DNA from: Blattamonas nauphoetae
Lineage: Eukaryota > Preaxostyla > Oxymonadida
Length of the DNA stretch: 64,000 nt
Direction: 5' to 3'
NCBI GenBank assembly: GCA_033064195.1
Contig: JARBJD010000228.1
Location: 1-64,000, forward strand
How positions within the stretch are numbered: the stretch's first letter is position 1; the number at the start of each line of letters is the position of its first letter. The notes under the pieces are model-generated. The model saw only the letters and a list, made by a program, of their open reading frames with translations. It was not told where the DNA came from and did not search any database. Both the position numbers and the translations under genes were made by a program. Positions 22,945 to 35,308 of the stretch are shown piece after piece.

Positions 22945-24009
22945 ATGACAAAGAACGCTGTTACGTTTGATGTAACAGTTACCATCTGCCAACTTCAGAT
23001 GTGTCCATTGTCAAATGTCAATCTTTTTGTGAAATGCAAATGCTCAAAAGCACGCGACTATTTCACCGAGAAAGTCCCAGTCAAGAAGAATGTCGTCTGT
23101 TATTACCATCTTTTTCAGGAAGTATAGGTTGATTGGAACGAAGATTACGTATTTCGTGTGAAGATACCTCTTACAAAAACCGGATATCTCGAAGATACGC
23201 TTCTCAGACTCTCAGTCAGACAGGAAACGATAAAAGGGTTTGAACGATATGGATTTGTCCAAACAAACCTATCTTGCTTCCCCCCACCTCATATGCAATC
23301 GAAACGAAAATACACACTCTCCAATTCCCTCTCCAATTCCCTCCTCGTCATTTCAATCCAGATGGTTCAGGTTTCAGGACCTCCTGTCTTCAAATCTGTT
23401 GTTGAAGATCCAACTGTTCCTCATCCTGAATGGAATTTGGGGGCAGGGATCGATTCAAAGGTCAAAGACAGCGCCCAGCCAAATGATCTCTCAGCGCTCC
23501 TTCAGTTTGACCTAAATTCCCCCACACGACTCTCTGAAACTCCAGCCAAACAGAAATCTGAACAAGTCTTTTCGACTCCCAAGGGTGAGCTCGATCTGGA
23601 CGATTTCGATAGTCCGCAGTCGGAGTCCCTCGCTCGTTACACAAATCTCACGTCGCCACTTCTTTCATCAATAAGCCCAAATTCAAGTCTTCCCGGCTCA
23701 CATTCTGAAAATGATTTATCGGAACACGGGAACCATTCCAACACCACACTCCCTCATCTTCACACTTTCGACTTTGATCTCTCTTCTGGACATCTATTTC
23801 CGGATTCTAATCCTCTTGTTTATACAACAACACGAATACTTGGGAGGGATGTCATTCTGGATTCACCGGGTGTACCACAATACGTCTCTGAGTTTGATAA
23901 AAACACGTCGATCCTTGCTTCTGTTCTAAACACACTCGAAACGAAGCATACGGGAGATCCTCTTTTCCCGTTTGGGATTCCTTTTGCTACGGCAGATCAA
24001 TCGTTTTAG
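22945..24009 (+). CDS. NT-C2 (EEIG1/EHBP1-type C2) domain protein
   Basis: Exons 22945-23091 and 23128-24009 (36-nt intron, acceptor TAG) give 342 residues. The N-terminal ~140 residues match the NT-C2 domain of the EEIG1/FAM102 family. The matching motifs are VTVTICQLQMCP, NLFVKCK, VDWNEDYVFRVKIPL, LRLSVRQET and KGFERYGFVQTNL. The rest is Ser/Pro/Asp-rich and probably disordered. Proteins with this C2 variant sit at membranes and organise endocytic or actin structures in other eukaryotes. The ATG chosen (22945) puts AVTFDVTVTICQL at the start of the C2 fold. Confidence 0.75.
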
Positions 24010-24221
24010 GTTCGTGTTTTGGAGGCGTTTTGTATTCTTCGTTTATCTTAATTCATCTTCATTTTGTGAACTATACTGTTCTGTCATCTGGATCTACGCT
24101 GCTTCATCTCGTGATGACGCTAATATTCAAGTATTTTTGACCCTTGTGGAAGCATTATTTTGTCACCAGAAAAAAAGTGCGGTTACATTTCACGAGAAGT
24201 CTTCTTTTTTGAGAACTTGAT

Positions 24222-27200
24222 ATGAGTTCAAGTCCGATCGCCGGTAAGTGGGAACATGCGAAAACTTACCCAAAGGTCAGGTGGAAGGAAATGGACAAGA
24301 GCTACTTCAAACAATTCACAAGTCCAGATATCGACATATTCCAAACTGAAGGGAAGCATTTTGACAAACATTACGAGCGTAGAGTATATTTCTATCTCCT
24401 TATTAAATTATTTTCACTTATACTTGCTTTTCGTCCTGTTATCACCAATCAATCTCCTTCCAGACAATAGCCTCTTTCCTTGACACAAAACTCAAATTTG
24501 CTTTCTCCAATCGTCAACTTTTGCAATTCACTCCGGCACATTCCTCACAAGCAAGTCATATTATCTTCAATACCACACTACAGAAGCTTCCCAGTTTCTC
24601 TGATCTGTTTTTCGTTGTTCAAGAAAGTTTGAGGGACATACGTCATGTTTTTCGGATAATGTTTCGTTATCTACTAATTTTCATTGTTTTTCTATTCTTC
24701 ATTCCTTTATATCAACCAAAATAATCACCACTTCTCAAATCATCTCTCACAGATGAAGATAAAGGATATACTCCAGTTGGACTCGTTCCATATGATCATC
24801 TACAATCAATACACAAACATCATTCGGTTGGACCGTTGAAAGCAGCTCCACATCGAACGCGAATCAAATCAAGTCATTTCTCACCAATCCACCTTGATCA
24901 TTTTCCACTGACGTTATCAATGCAAGATCCTGGAAAAATGTTGAGGTATCCTCCGTTTTAGAGATCTTCTCTTCAGTACATTCATGAAAAAAGAACTTAA
25001 GAAAGACGAGCTCCTTCAGAAAGAATGTCAAGAGAACGAACAACCATACGCTCCAAACGAACTAGTTCTGTATCTACAAAGCAATTCAGGTCCTGACCTC
25101 CAAAAAAGATTCACAGATTCAATCAGAAGCTGCATCAGAAGAATGAACTCAAGAAAGACCGAACTTGTCCCGTATCTCAAATGCACAGCGCGATATAAAC
25201 CAGAAAAGAAGAAACGTGGAAGGAGTTCTAGTGGAGATGATTCAGAACAAAGAAAGAAAGAAGCCCGGAAAGAGAAAATGAAACAGAAAAAGAACCAAGG
25301 CCTCGTAGACGCGGAATACGGCTATTTAGTTCCTCTCTCCTTCTCCTCCGACGATATAGCATTTTGTGATTGCTGTCTCTCAATTACTAAACATATGCCC
25401 GACGACGAGGACCAGGATTCAGTCCCACAACAATCACCGCAGATGGAGGGTTGTCAGGTTCTTGCTAATGCCGTATATCCTATCGAAGAAGGTTTCCTTC
25501 TTGCTTCTCAGTATGGGCGAATTGACGCAACATGGCTAATCGAGTCATTTAAGCGCAAGATGATGACTAAAGATGTCCCGCGACCGACGTTTCTTGTTCC
25601 TTCGAAAAGCAAAGATAAACGGAAAGAAGAGAAAAAAAGCGAGACTAAACAAGAAAACCGCGAAAAAAAGCGATCAGATACCATCAGGAAGCGAGGAACC
25701 GTCGCTGATCCAGTCGATGATCCCACTCAGCCACCAGCTGTGAAAACCCTCGAAAAACAACCAGATATTGAGCGAAAAGAATCAGATGATGGAGAGGACG
25801 AACAAAAGAGAGATAAAACAGAAGAGAGGAAAGCGAGGAGGGAGAGGAAAAAAGAAAAGCGAAAGGATAATGATGAAGATCCGAACGAAGAAGACATCCC
25901 TCTCAAACCAGCCACTTTCGATCTGGCTCAACTCACCCTCCACCATTATTGTCTAAAACGGAAGAACAAAGGTTATGTTCTTGTTCGATCAGACACATCT
26001 GGAAAAACAGCTCCAGGCATCGACATGGGCAACGACGAAAATTTAGAAGAAGCAGATTCGAAAGAGGAAGGTATTGAGGTGACGAAAAATAAGGATGGTC
26101 AGTTAATGATTCGAGACGAATCAGGAAAACTTCGACGAATCCACATACACCAAAAGGAAGGAAAACCGATCATCACAGGGATGACAAAGAGACAGCAAGC
26201 AGCATGGAAAGAGAAGGAGGAGCAGAGGAAGCAGCTCGAGCGAGACGAAGCACGCGCAATTCGAGAGAACGATGATAAAACGGTTCGATTCACAGTGGAA
26301 TGGCTGTGGCAACAATTGGCCCAACCGGCGTCGATTGTTCAGAACACTCACACAGCAGAAACAGCAGACTGTCGAGCTCATTTTGATGGGACAGTGGTTG
26401 CTCAGCACGCAAAATGGATGAATCAGATCAGATTGGATCAGTGGTCGGTAAAGAATGAGGTCGCGGGGGTGTGGGGGATCGAGGATCTGAAAGAGTCGAT
26501 GCAACTCGACGAGAAAGGGACGAAGACAAACAGACGAAAGAAGACGTCGAAAGAAGAGGAGGACACAACACAGAAGATCTATCCACATGTTTTCAATCTC
26601 ACAACGAACAAGTTTGAGGCTGTTGAATTCTCATCGGATTCGAGCTGCGATTCGTCTGAGGATGAGATGTACAAAGAAGCTGTCAGAATCATTCGGAACA
26701 GACTCGACAGCCAGATTTCGAAGGAAGATGTGGACGAACAGACGAAGAGAGTGGAAGAGACGATGAGAGTGTTGATGGAGAGAGGGGCGAGTGATTTGAG
26801 TGAGATTGGGTCTGACAATGACGAGTCGTCTGAGAATTTGGATGACTCGGAGGACGAAGAATTACGAAAAATGGAGAAAGCACAAAAGGAGATGAATGGA
26901 CAGGAAGAGGGGGGTGAGAAAGCTGTGCAAAAAGAGAGAAAGGGACTGAGGATAAACCACAAGAATGAGGAGGATTGGTTATTTGATTATGAATTGAACA
27001 GCGGATGCAGCGAGGACGACATCTTGCCAACATCCTCGATCGCTCAACAACTCGACACACTCATCTCCAACACTTCCAAACGCTTCTCCACACACCAGAA
27101 AAAGTCTTTTGGGCTGACAGAAGTTGTTGATGGGATGGGAAGGCTGCACTTTGGAGGAGATCGGCGAGCGTACGAATCGAGCGAGACAGCGAAAGAGGAA

Positions 27201-28580
27201 ACAAACAGACTTGCTGTCATTCGCTCGCAGATCACTGCGGAGGAAATGGAGTTCCTGCACACGGTTGATGACGAAGATCAGCCCAAACACGCTGGAATGG
27301 TTCTGTTCGACCATCCGCTGTGGATGTGGAACCACGCAGCGATCTCAGAGACAGTGACAGGCGTCATGAACGATCTGATCGAGCAGATGAGGGCTGACAG
27401 GGAAGTCGTTCTCAAACGAACAGAATCTCTCCGCCCGCCTCCTCCCCAACCAAAACCAAAATCAGTCGTTTCACGTCGCAGCAGCCTGCGAAGGGGAAGT
27501 GGGTATTCTGGACGATCTGTGTCTCCATCGAGCTCGTCATCGTCGCCGCCTGGTCCGAAGTTCTCGTCGTCGTTCATCACGCCACTCCCGTCGATCTCTT
27601 CCCCTCCCCTCACCACACAACACTTTCACTCACATCCTTCAGTGAAAGCATCTCTCCCACTTCCTCCTCTCGTCATCTTGGGAAGTGCCCAGTTCACATT
27701 TATCCCATCTGACACACATCAACAGACAAAAGGGATTTCAATGCGAGAAGCTCTTCATCGTTCAATCCCATTTCAGAGCAGACAGTCAAAACACTCTTCC
27801 CCGACACCGAAATCAGGAGCGAGTTCACCCACTCCACTCAACAGCACGTCTCCTGCTGACCCACAGACAAATTCTTCTGAGCCTCCGAAACAACAATCGA
27901 TGAGTCTTCTGAATAACACGAACGCGACGACAGGCTCGCTTCTTCCTTTTCCAAAGTTTCTCGCGCCTGCGTTCTTCCATTCATTTGATTCGCTTGGGTT
28001 TATGCTGTCGTTCATTCCATGCATTGTTGAGGAGAAGCAAGAAGAAAGGAACTCGGAAGATGAGCGAAGGGAGAAAAGAAGGAAGGAGAAAGCAGAAAGG
28101 AGTGAACAGCGTCGAAGAGAGAAAGAGGAGAAGAGGAGGAAGAAAGAAGAGGAGAAGCGATTGAGGAAGATCGAAGCCGCCCGAGCGAGAGGCGAACCAA
28201 TCCCAGACGAGCTTGAACCGCCTCCACAACAAACAGCCCCGTCGTCTCCAACACAGCCGGAAGATCCACCTGCTCCCGACCTCCCCCCTAACTCACTCCA
28301 AACAGACATGGACGCGTTCATGATGACAGTGCGTGGAGAGGCGTCTGGACTCCAAATTTATGTTTCACTCGCTAAACAGAAAAGGAAGATGATCAAATAT
28401 TTGGAGAGGAGAGGAAAACGAGCGAGGAAGAGAAGGAGAAGGAATGCCCGGAGGAGGATCGCTCTGACGATGGTTGAGCAAGAAATGATGGGTCAGCAGG
28501 AAATTATGATGGGGATGGAGAGGAGGGAGGTGGAGGGAGAGAGGCCCGTTGCAATATTTGATGATCGTGACAATGGGTGA
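24222..28580 (+). CDS. Large charged protein of unknown family
   Basis: Exons 24222-24383, 24464-24626, 24753-24945 and 24977-28580 (introns 80, 126 and 31 nt) keep one frame and give 1,373 residues. The N-terminal ~250 residues are the most conserved-looking part (WEHAKTYPKVRWKEMDKSYF, DIFQTEGKHFDKHYE, DKGYTPVGLVPYDHL), but I do not recognise the family. Basic/acidic low-complexity and coiled-coil blocks follow, then an acidic middle (about 26,600-26,960), a Ser/Pro-rich segment (about 27,430-27,900), a short hydrophobic stretch (LGFMLSFIPCIV), and a Lys/Arg/Glu coiled coil with a very basic tail. A nuclear or cytoskeletal scaffold is possible. The hydrophobic patch at about 27,990 could be an unrecognised intron rather than coding. 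Confidence 0.7.
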
Positions 28581-28782
28581 CGTCTTATTTTCGGATGTTT
28601 ATGATTTGTCTTCTTTTGCTTAAAAGATCTTCTTTTCTGGAACTACATTTCATGAATTGTTTGGTCGTGAAAGTCTCTCACATGTTTTTGTCGTTTTTTC
28701 AATGATTTGGATGTACATAGGAAACTGATAAGGCCGAGTGTATTTGAAGCTCAAACCATTATATTTTCCTCGAGAGATCGAG

Positions 28783-31700
28783 ATGAATTCAACGCAACAT
28801 TACAATGCGTTGTCCAGAGGTGGGGGGAAAAAGACTGATCGAGCAATCAGTCCAATCATTCATGAGCTCAGCATGAACAATTGGATCAAAAGTGTTCTCT
28901 TCCTCAATACACTCACTACCCCTGATTCAATTGGTCTGTATAGCCTTGTTGTTCATTGTTTTTAATGTTTTCGTCCCTTAGTTGTTGAACTTGGATGTGG
29001 ACGAGGAGGAGATCTGACCAAGTACAGACATCATCATCTCACTGGGATCATTGGAATTGACAATAGTTCTGACTCACTCGAAGAGTTCAAGAGAAGATAC
29101 ACGGATTCATTTGCGGATTCCTTTCGTGCAAAGCTTATTGAAGGAGATTTCACTGTTCATGGATTCTCATCCCTCATTCCAGCTCCTGTTCAGTTCATAT
29201 CGAGTCAATTTGCAATGCATTATGCATTTGAATCATCAGAAACAGTTACACGATACTTTTCGACTGTTTCAAAGCTTCTACGACCAGCAGGTACATTCGT
29301 CGCCACAATCCCAAACGCCATTCAAATTGTGTTTGAAACTTATTTTCATACATTTTTTCTTAGAAATGGTGTCCAATCCCATCCTTCACGACGCTGTTTT
29401 GGAAATAGATTCTTCTGTATCTCATTTGATCGACCACACTTTCCAAGGTATCTTCGTCGACCTTAAATCCTGTTTTTCTTCAGATATGGGGCAAAATATC
29501 GTTTTCGATTGGATTCTGCAGTGAATGCTGATGAATTTCTCATCCATCCCACTATAATTGAACGGTTTTCACACTTTCTTTCTGATCTCTGAAAGACAAG
29601 CTAAACGGCATCAACTGACAATAAAAGAGATTACGCCGTTCCCGGACTACTATCAGAAGAATATTGAACCACGTGGTGGTAAAACCGAACATTCTGAAGA
29701 GTGTGTATCGCTTCTGAAGGTCCATCGAGTCTACGAATCGGGAGAATGGAAGAAAGATGAAGCAGAAATTGTTAGTATGTAGTTATTGTCATTCTCAATG
29801 CCTTAGGTCTCTACTCTGTCCTTGTCATGAAGAAAAATGGACAAGACGACGGTCAATTCACAAATGCACAATTTACGTGGGATGATGAAGTCAGCATTCG
29901 ATCTGCAGAAGAAGCAAACAATAAAGCGTTCTTATCAACACGAAAACCCCCAACAAGTGATGGAACTCTCTTTGGAAAGCCCACAAGACAGATTCTGTCA
30001 AGGATCTTCTCCCTCCTTAGTCATACTGACATGCTCCGCTGCAAACAGGTTTGTCAGAAGTGGAGGTCCATCAATCTTTGTGAATGGTTGATGAAGCCAG
30101 TTGCTCCACCAAAACCTCCCGCAACAAATCAGCCCACACTTCCGCCTGTCCCACCACCTCATCCTGCCACAAACACTGCCAATCCTCTTCCGTTTAACCT
30201 TCTCCCTCTTCCTAAATTTGTTGGGCAACCAACACAAACAATGCCACAGCAAAATAAACCTCCGCCTATGCCAATCCAGACCCAACAACAAACACCGATC
30301 ACCAATCCCCTCACACACATCACTCATCCCGGTCCTATATCCTCCGCCCATTACTTTTTCCCGCCTCTCCAATTTGAGATGTCTGAATCACGCATATCTC
30401 TCTCCCCGACCTACATTAACAAGTCCATTGTCACATCACCAAGACATCGCAATGTTTTCACTCTTCTGACCGACCACCATCTTAAAATGAAGGGATATCT
30501 CCAACAGCCAAAGCATCTCAAACATATGGTCAAATTTGCCAACTATACCCAACGAGTTCCATCAAGAAACGGGATGGCATTTGGTCTTCCCCTTCCAGAT
30601 GTTCTGATGCCAAAATCAGTGATTTACGGGCTTGACCTCGCGCCAACTGGTAAATGTTCGAACATAGCATGCGGAATAGAAGCATCTGAACATGGACAAG
30701 TGAGCGACATGTCACCCGTCATTGTCGACGACCAGTTCATCCAACTTGTGCTTCAGGAGTGTCAGATGACAACCAACGTCTTCGCTCCGAATCCAAACCC
30801 TCATCCATTCTTCATTCCGGACGGATCATGCTCAATTACTGAACTGTACATGCCGACAGTTGTACTCGACCCCCACTCCATCAACGAAAGTCATTATGTG
30901 CCATTTGAGGGCCAGACCACTTTCCACCCATATTTTAATTACAACACAGCCACAAAACCCAAATTGAAGGGTGGTGGGGAACGGGTTGGATTGTCACTTG
31001 ATTTTCTGAATGCGTTCCTGCGAATCAAGGAAACTGGTGGATCAACATCGTCTCTCACACATCTTTCCATCCCTCTCGTCTTCGTTCAAAACACTTCTTC
31101 ATTCACAGCCCTTCCATGCTGTCACAATCTTGTCCAACTTGATCTAACATCCCCATCCGACTCTGTCGCAAAGAACTTCAAGCAGGCGATTCTGGATGAC
31201 AACAAGAGAATCACAGCTGATCGACCATTCCTCCAATTCCTCATTCAACAACACTCCGTCTCTGTGGATGGACAGCCGAGGGAATTCTCACCGAATTCGA
31301 GTGGAAACATGACATACTTCCTCCGAATGGTGATGGACTCAAAAATCGATCCAACTGGAAAATCTATCGACACTCTCGTGAATCTGACCTCGCTCACCCT
31401 TCCTCTCTTCATGATCCATCAATTCTTTGCTGCTGCACACAACTCACTCCCAAACATCACTTCACTTGTCTTCACAGAAGACCCAACACTCACGTCCAAA
31501 TCCAATCACACTATCTCGCACATCTGTCATTCAGATCTCTACGGCGAAGCGAGGCAGATTGGACTTCTGCATGAAATTAGGCATGATCCATCCTTCAACG
31601 ACATCACGGCGACAGTTGTGAGTCGATCGTTCATCCAGAACCATCCGCATCTCGCACTGTTCATGACTGGATCAGACACCCTCTGGACGGATGCAGCTGT

Positions 31701-32973
31701 GCTGGAATATGTCCAACTCAGAAAGGCGTCGGATCAGAATCAGGCCGAGCCAAAGGAGCTTCAGAAAAGAGCTCGGCTTCTGCCTGTGAGCGGAGTGAAG
31801 CTGAACTGTTCGCTTGTTTCGAGTGACACAATCAGAAGTTTGGGAGAATTGAAAACACTTCGACACGTCTCTCTCCAACATCTCAGACTGTCTGCCATCC
31901 CCTCTCTCTCCTCCCTCGCCACTTGTGAGAATCTGACCTCACTCAGCCTCTCATTCGATTTCACTCCTGCCGATGAAGAACAAGAAATCATGGACCAAAG
32001 AATGAGCTCACGCACGCTCGATTCATATTCATCAGTCTTCTCGTTCACTCAGCCCATGTCGCGTCTGAAAGATGTTCTAATCCAAATTGCATATTCTTGT
32101 CCTTTCGTCACTTCTTTTTCGTTGCACTTGCATGATTTGAGAGATCCTGAAGATGTGATGGATCAGCAGGAACGATCAAGGAAGCTTCCACCACGTCCCC
32201 TTCCCAACGCTCTCTTCCTCAACCTCCTCCACTGCTGGCCCCACATCACATGTTTGTCAATTTCTGGATTTTTCGTGAAAGGCGACACTCTCCAACTGCT
32301 CTCGTCACTTGGGGAGTCAATCCGCACTCTTGTCATCCAGTCTTACGCTGCCTTCTTCCCGACCCATGAATACGTCAACATGCAGATTGCTCTTCTGATC
32401 AACTCGTTCCACTTCCACCGACTCGCTTCGTTCGGACACGATCACCAATTTTCTGAACAGAAATGTGACTTGTTTGTGGGCGTCCCGAATAACACCCTCC
32501 CCCTCGACGCGTTTGACGAGCTAGAGAATGGCTCGCTCTTCGCTGATCTTCTCAGAGAGAACGAAGCTTGGCATGATGAAGAGAAGAAGAAGGACATTGT
32601 GCGAGGCTGGCAGAAACAGTACACACGCAAACTCCATCTCAATCAACATCAATCCGACAAAGCATTCCAACAGCTTGTCTATCAGCTGTTCTTCCGTCTT
32701 CGATTCCTCTCAACTTTGTCGATTGTTGGTTTTGGAACAACCTTCCGAAAACATCTCAGTGACGAGGTGAGAATTGGGACGAATGAAAGGGAGCGAGCTC
32801 TCAACCAGAACAGGCAAGGACCAGCCCCGTTGGTGCTAACTACGCTGGAATGGGTTGATCCGTTCCTCGGAGGTGAGCGGCATCCAATTCCGATCTATCC
32901 TGACACGAATCTGATCGACCTTCTCGATGTCACTCTGCAGAATCTGGAGAAGGAAAAATATATTGTGCATTAG
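28783..32973 (+). CDS. mRNA cap guanine-N7 methyltransferase fused to an F-box/LRR-like protein
   Basis: Six exons keep one frame: 28783-28933, 28982-29330, 29364-29447, 29484-29564, 29596-29774, 29807-32973 (introns 48, 33, 36, 31 and 32 nt); 1,336 residues. Residues 1-~285 are an Abd1/RNMT-type cap methyltransferase: MNNWIKS, the SAM-binding loop VVELGCGRGGDLTKY, SSQFAMHYAFES, LLRPAGTFVATIPNA, FGNRFFCISF, YGAKYRFRLD, and the C-terminal SLYSVLVMKK. The family methylates N7 of the mRNA cap in the nucleus. Instead of stopping, the frame runs into an F-box-like helix set (RQILSRIFSLLSHTDMLRC, VCQKWRSI; residues ~335-375), a Pro-rich stretch, and leucine-rich repeats (LKTLRHVSLQHLRLS, CENLTSLSLSFDF). 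F-box proteins recruit substrates to SCF ubiquitin ligases. The ATG at 29827 could instead start a separate F-box gene, but no stop separates the parts once the 32-nt intron is removed. Confidence 0.75.
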
Positions 32974-33154
32974 CAATCAATTCATTGAATATTGAAAATT
33001 GTTTCGTTTTGTGAGAATCTTGTTTGTCTCCTCGAGCATTCTGAGTTAAATTTCGATAAATCTGATTCATTTTGTCCCAACACTGGAGTTTTGTTTTGTT
33101 CCATCCAGACAGTTTGTGTTAAGGGTTGTTGATCTTTCGTGTAATCAGTCATTC

Positions 33155-35179
33155 ATGTCAGAAATTACCTACGTTCCATACGTTCTCCATGGATCTACCC
33201 CTGCCAAAGCTGCCTTTGTCAAGGTTGAACTGGACCTTTCAGACTTCAACGAGAAAGAATTGATCGTCTTGTCAAATCTGGGTGATGCAGTTGACCTGAT
33301 GAACTCCATGTACCAAGATGTCTCAGACCGAAATACAAGAACCTTTATTGATATTTGCAAGCGACTTTCAGAACATCCGGATGCGACTAATGAAGAAAAA
33401 GAGATCTTGGCCAATTTTTATGTTATCCTTCTCCTTCACAACAAACCATTCTCCGACATGCCAACAGTCAATCAACAATTGACATTGGATCGAACTCGTT
33501 GCGAGACACTTTTGGGTTTTCATTACTTCATCCTTAATCTTTTTCAGATTCCCTAAAAATCTCACAAGATCAAAAAAATATGGCACTGAAATACTTCTAT
33601 GAACCTATTGAGCCGTCACCAAAAGCAACCTACTATCCAGAAGAACTGACTGATGAGGAATTCAATTCTCTCCCGGAAGCAGCAAAAGCAATCAACACGA
33701 TGATCCTGAAAGGCGAAAATGGGTATAAAATCGTTCCATTTGAGACATATTATCGTGGAACATGCCAAAAAGTGATTGAAAAGGTTCGGGCAGCTCGAGC
33801 AGCGTGTGACGACATCAAATTCTGTCTTTATCTGGACGCTGTAGTCTCCAAATTTCATAGTGGGACGCTGGAATCGCATCGAGTGGCGGAGACACTGTGG
33901 CTTCAGAACACTTACAAAATTGATCTGATTTTGAGCACGGCAAACGAAGTGTATATGGACGAATGGAAATCGATCAAAGGGACACCAACTGGTGCCTTGT
34001 TGATCAGAAACAACTCGCTCGCGAACTTTGCGAAGACGCTGAAAGAACACGCGGGGGAGATTGAGAAGAACGGACCGTCACCTCACTTCCGTCAAGAACT
34101 TCCAGAATCGCTGGAACTCCATCTCCGCCCTGTCGATGTTGTGAACTGGTCGTCGGATTACACAAATGCGCCGATGACGACAATCGCGCAGTCTCTCCCA
34201 AATGACGAGTGGATCTCGAAGAACTTTGGGGCAGTGAACCTGATCTACGTGAACACAGGAAAGGCTGTGAACTCGGTGTCTGGATCTCGTGTGTTGACGG
34301 AATTCGTCAAGAAAGCGGAAGTGGACGCGCTGCTGAAGGCCTCTGAAGAAGGAAAGGAGAACTTCCTGTTCATGGGGGATCAGACACACTCGATGATGCA
34401 CGAAGTCGGGCACACGACAGGACAGGCGTCAGCAGAAGCGAAAGCGAAGTTCCCAGGAAAGCAGGGAAATGAAGTGTTGGGAGAGGAGTATTCGACGTTT
34501 GAGGAATGCCGAGCTGAGCTGTTTGGGATGTATGGAATTGAATATCTGAAGGAGAAAGAGAAGTTGGATGGGAGAATCGCGAATGGGGCACATTATGGAA
34601 TGCTGGTGTCGATGATCACGTCGTTGAAGTTCGCACCTCAGCAGGCACACCAGAAAGCACGGAACATGATGTATCACTACTTCTTGGAGAAGGGGGCAGT
34701 GACGAAGGGAGAGGAAGATGGGAAGGTGAAGATTGGATTGGAGAAGGAGAGACTGTCAGGGGTTGTGAACGAGATGCTGGGGATGATTCAGGGGATTGTT
34801 TCGAATCTTGAAGTTGAGAGTGTGCTACAGTCGATGACTCGACCAACATTTCTTTTTCTCTCACAGATCCTCTCCTTTTCCCTCTGTTTTTCCTTGTTTT
34901 CATCATCTTGTCGTGATTCTGTGTCTCTCAGAAGCGAAGGCATTCCGTGAGAAGTACTGTTTCGAAGACGAGCTGATGCCAGTTGTTCGTGAACGAACGA
35001 AAACATTTCCGCTTGGTCGTGGGTTGATCTTCCCGCGCATTGAAGAGAAGTCGACATGCGGTGACACGAATGCCGTCGACATCGCAAATACGCGATTCGT
35101 TCTGTCGTATCCTGCGAGTTTCTCGAAAATGAAGCGATTTGAGATTCCTCTGATTGAACCATTTGGGATTTCTTCATAA
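33155..35179 (+). CDS. Dipeptidyl peptidase III (M49), intact copy
   Basis: Exons 33155-33515, 33548-34819 and 34932-35179 (introns 32 and 112 nt) give 626 residues, a usual size for M49. The zinc site is clear: HEVGH at about 34,400 and EECRAEL about 30 residues later. The M49 hallmark is the hexapeptide HEXXGH; here it is a five-residue HEXXH-type site, a form I recall from a few bacterial DPP III enzymes such as that of Caldithrix. Nearby NWSSDYTNAPM and the C-terminal VLSYPASFSKM also fit the family. DPP III removes dipeptides from the N-terminus of short peptides, usually in the cytosol; no signal peptide is seen. The start MSEITYVPYV is the first clean ATG. Confidence 0.85.
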
Positions 35180-35308
35180 ATTGTTTGAGAGATTGCCAGT
35201 TCACACCCAAACCATTCATCATTCATTTTCTTCTTTTCGCAACTCATGAGAGGAGCTTATATTCTCTCACAGATTTTTTTATTGACCATAAGAAATTAAT
35301 GAAGTCTA

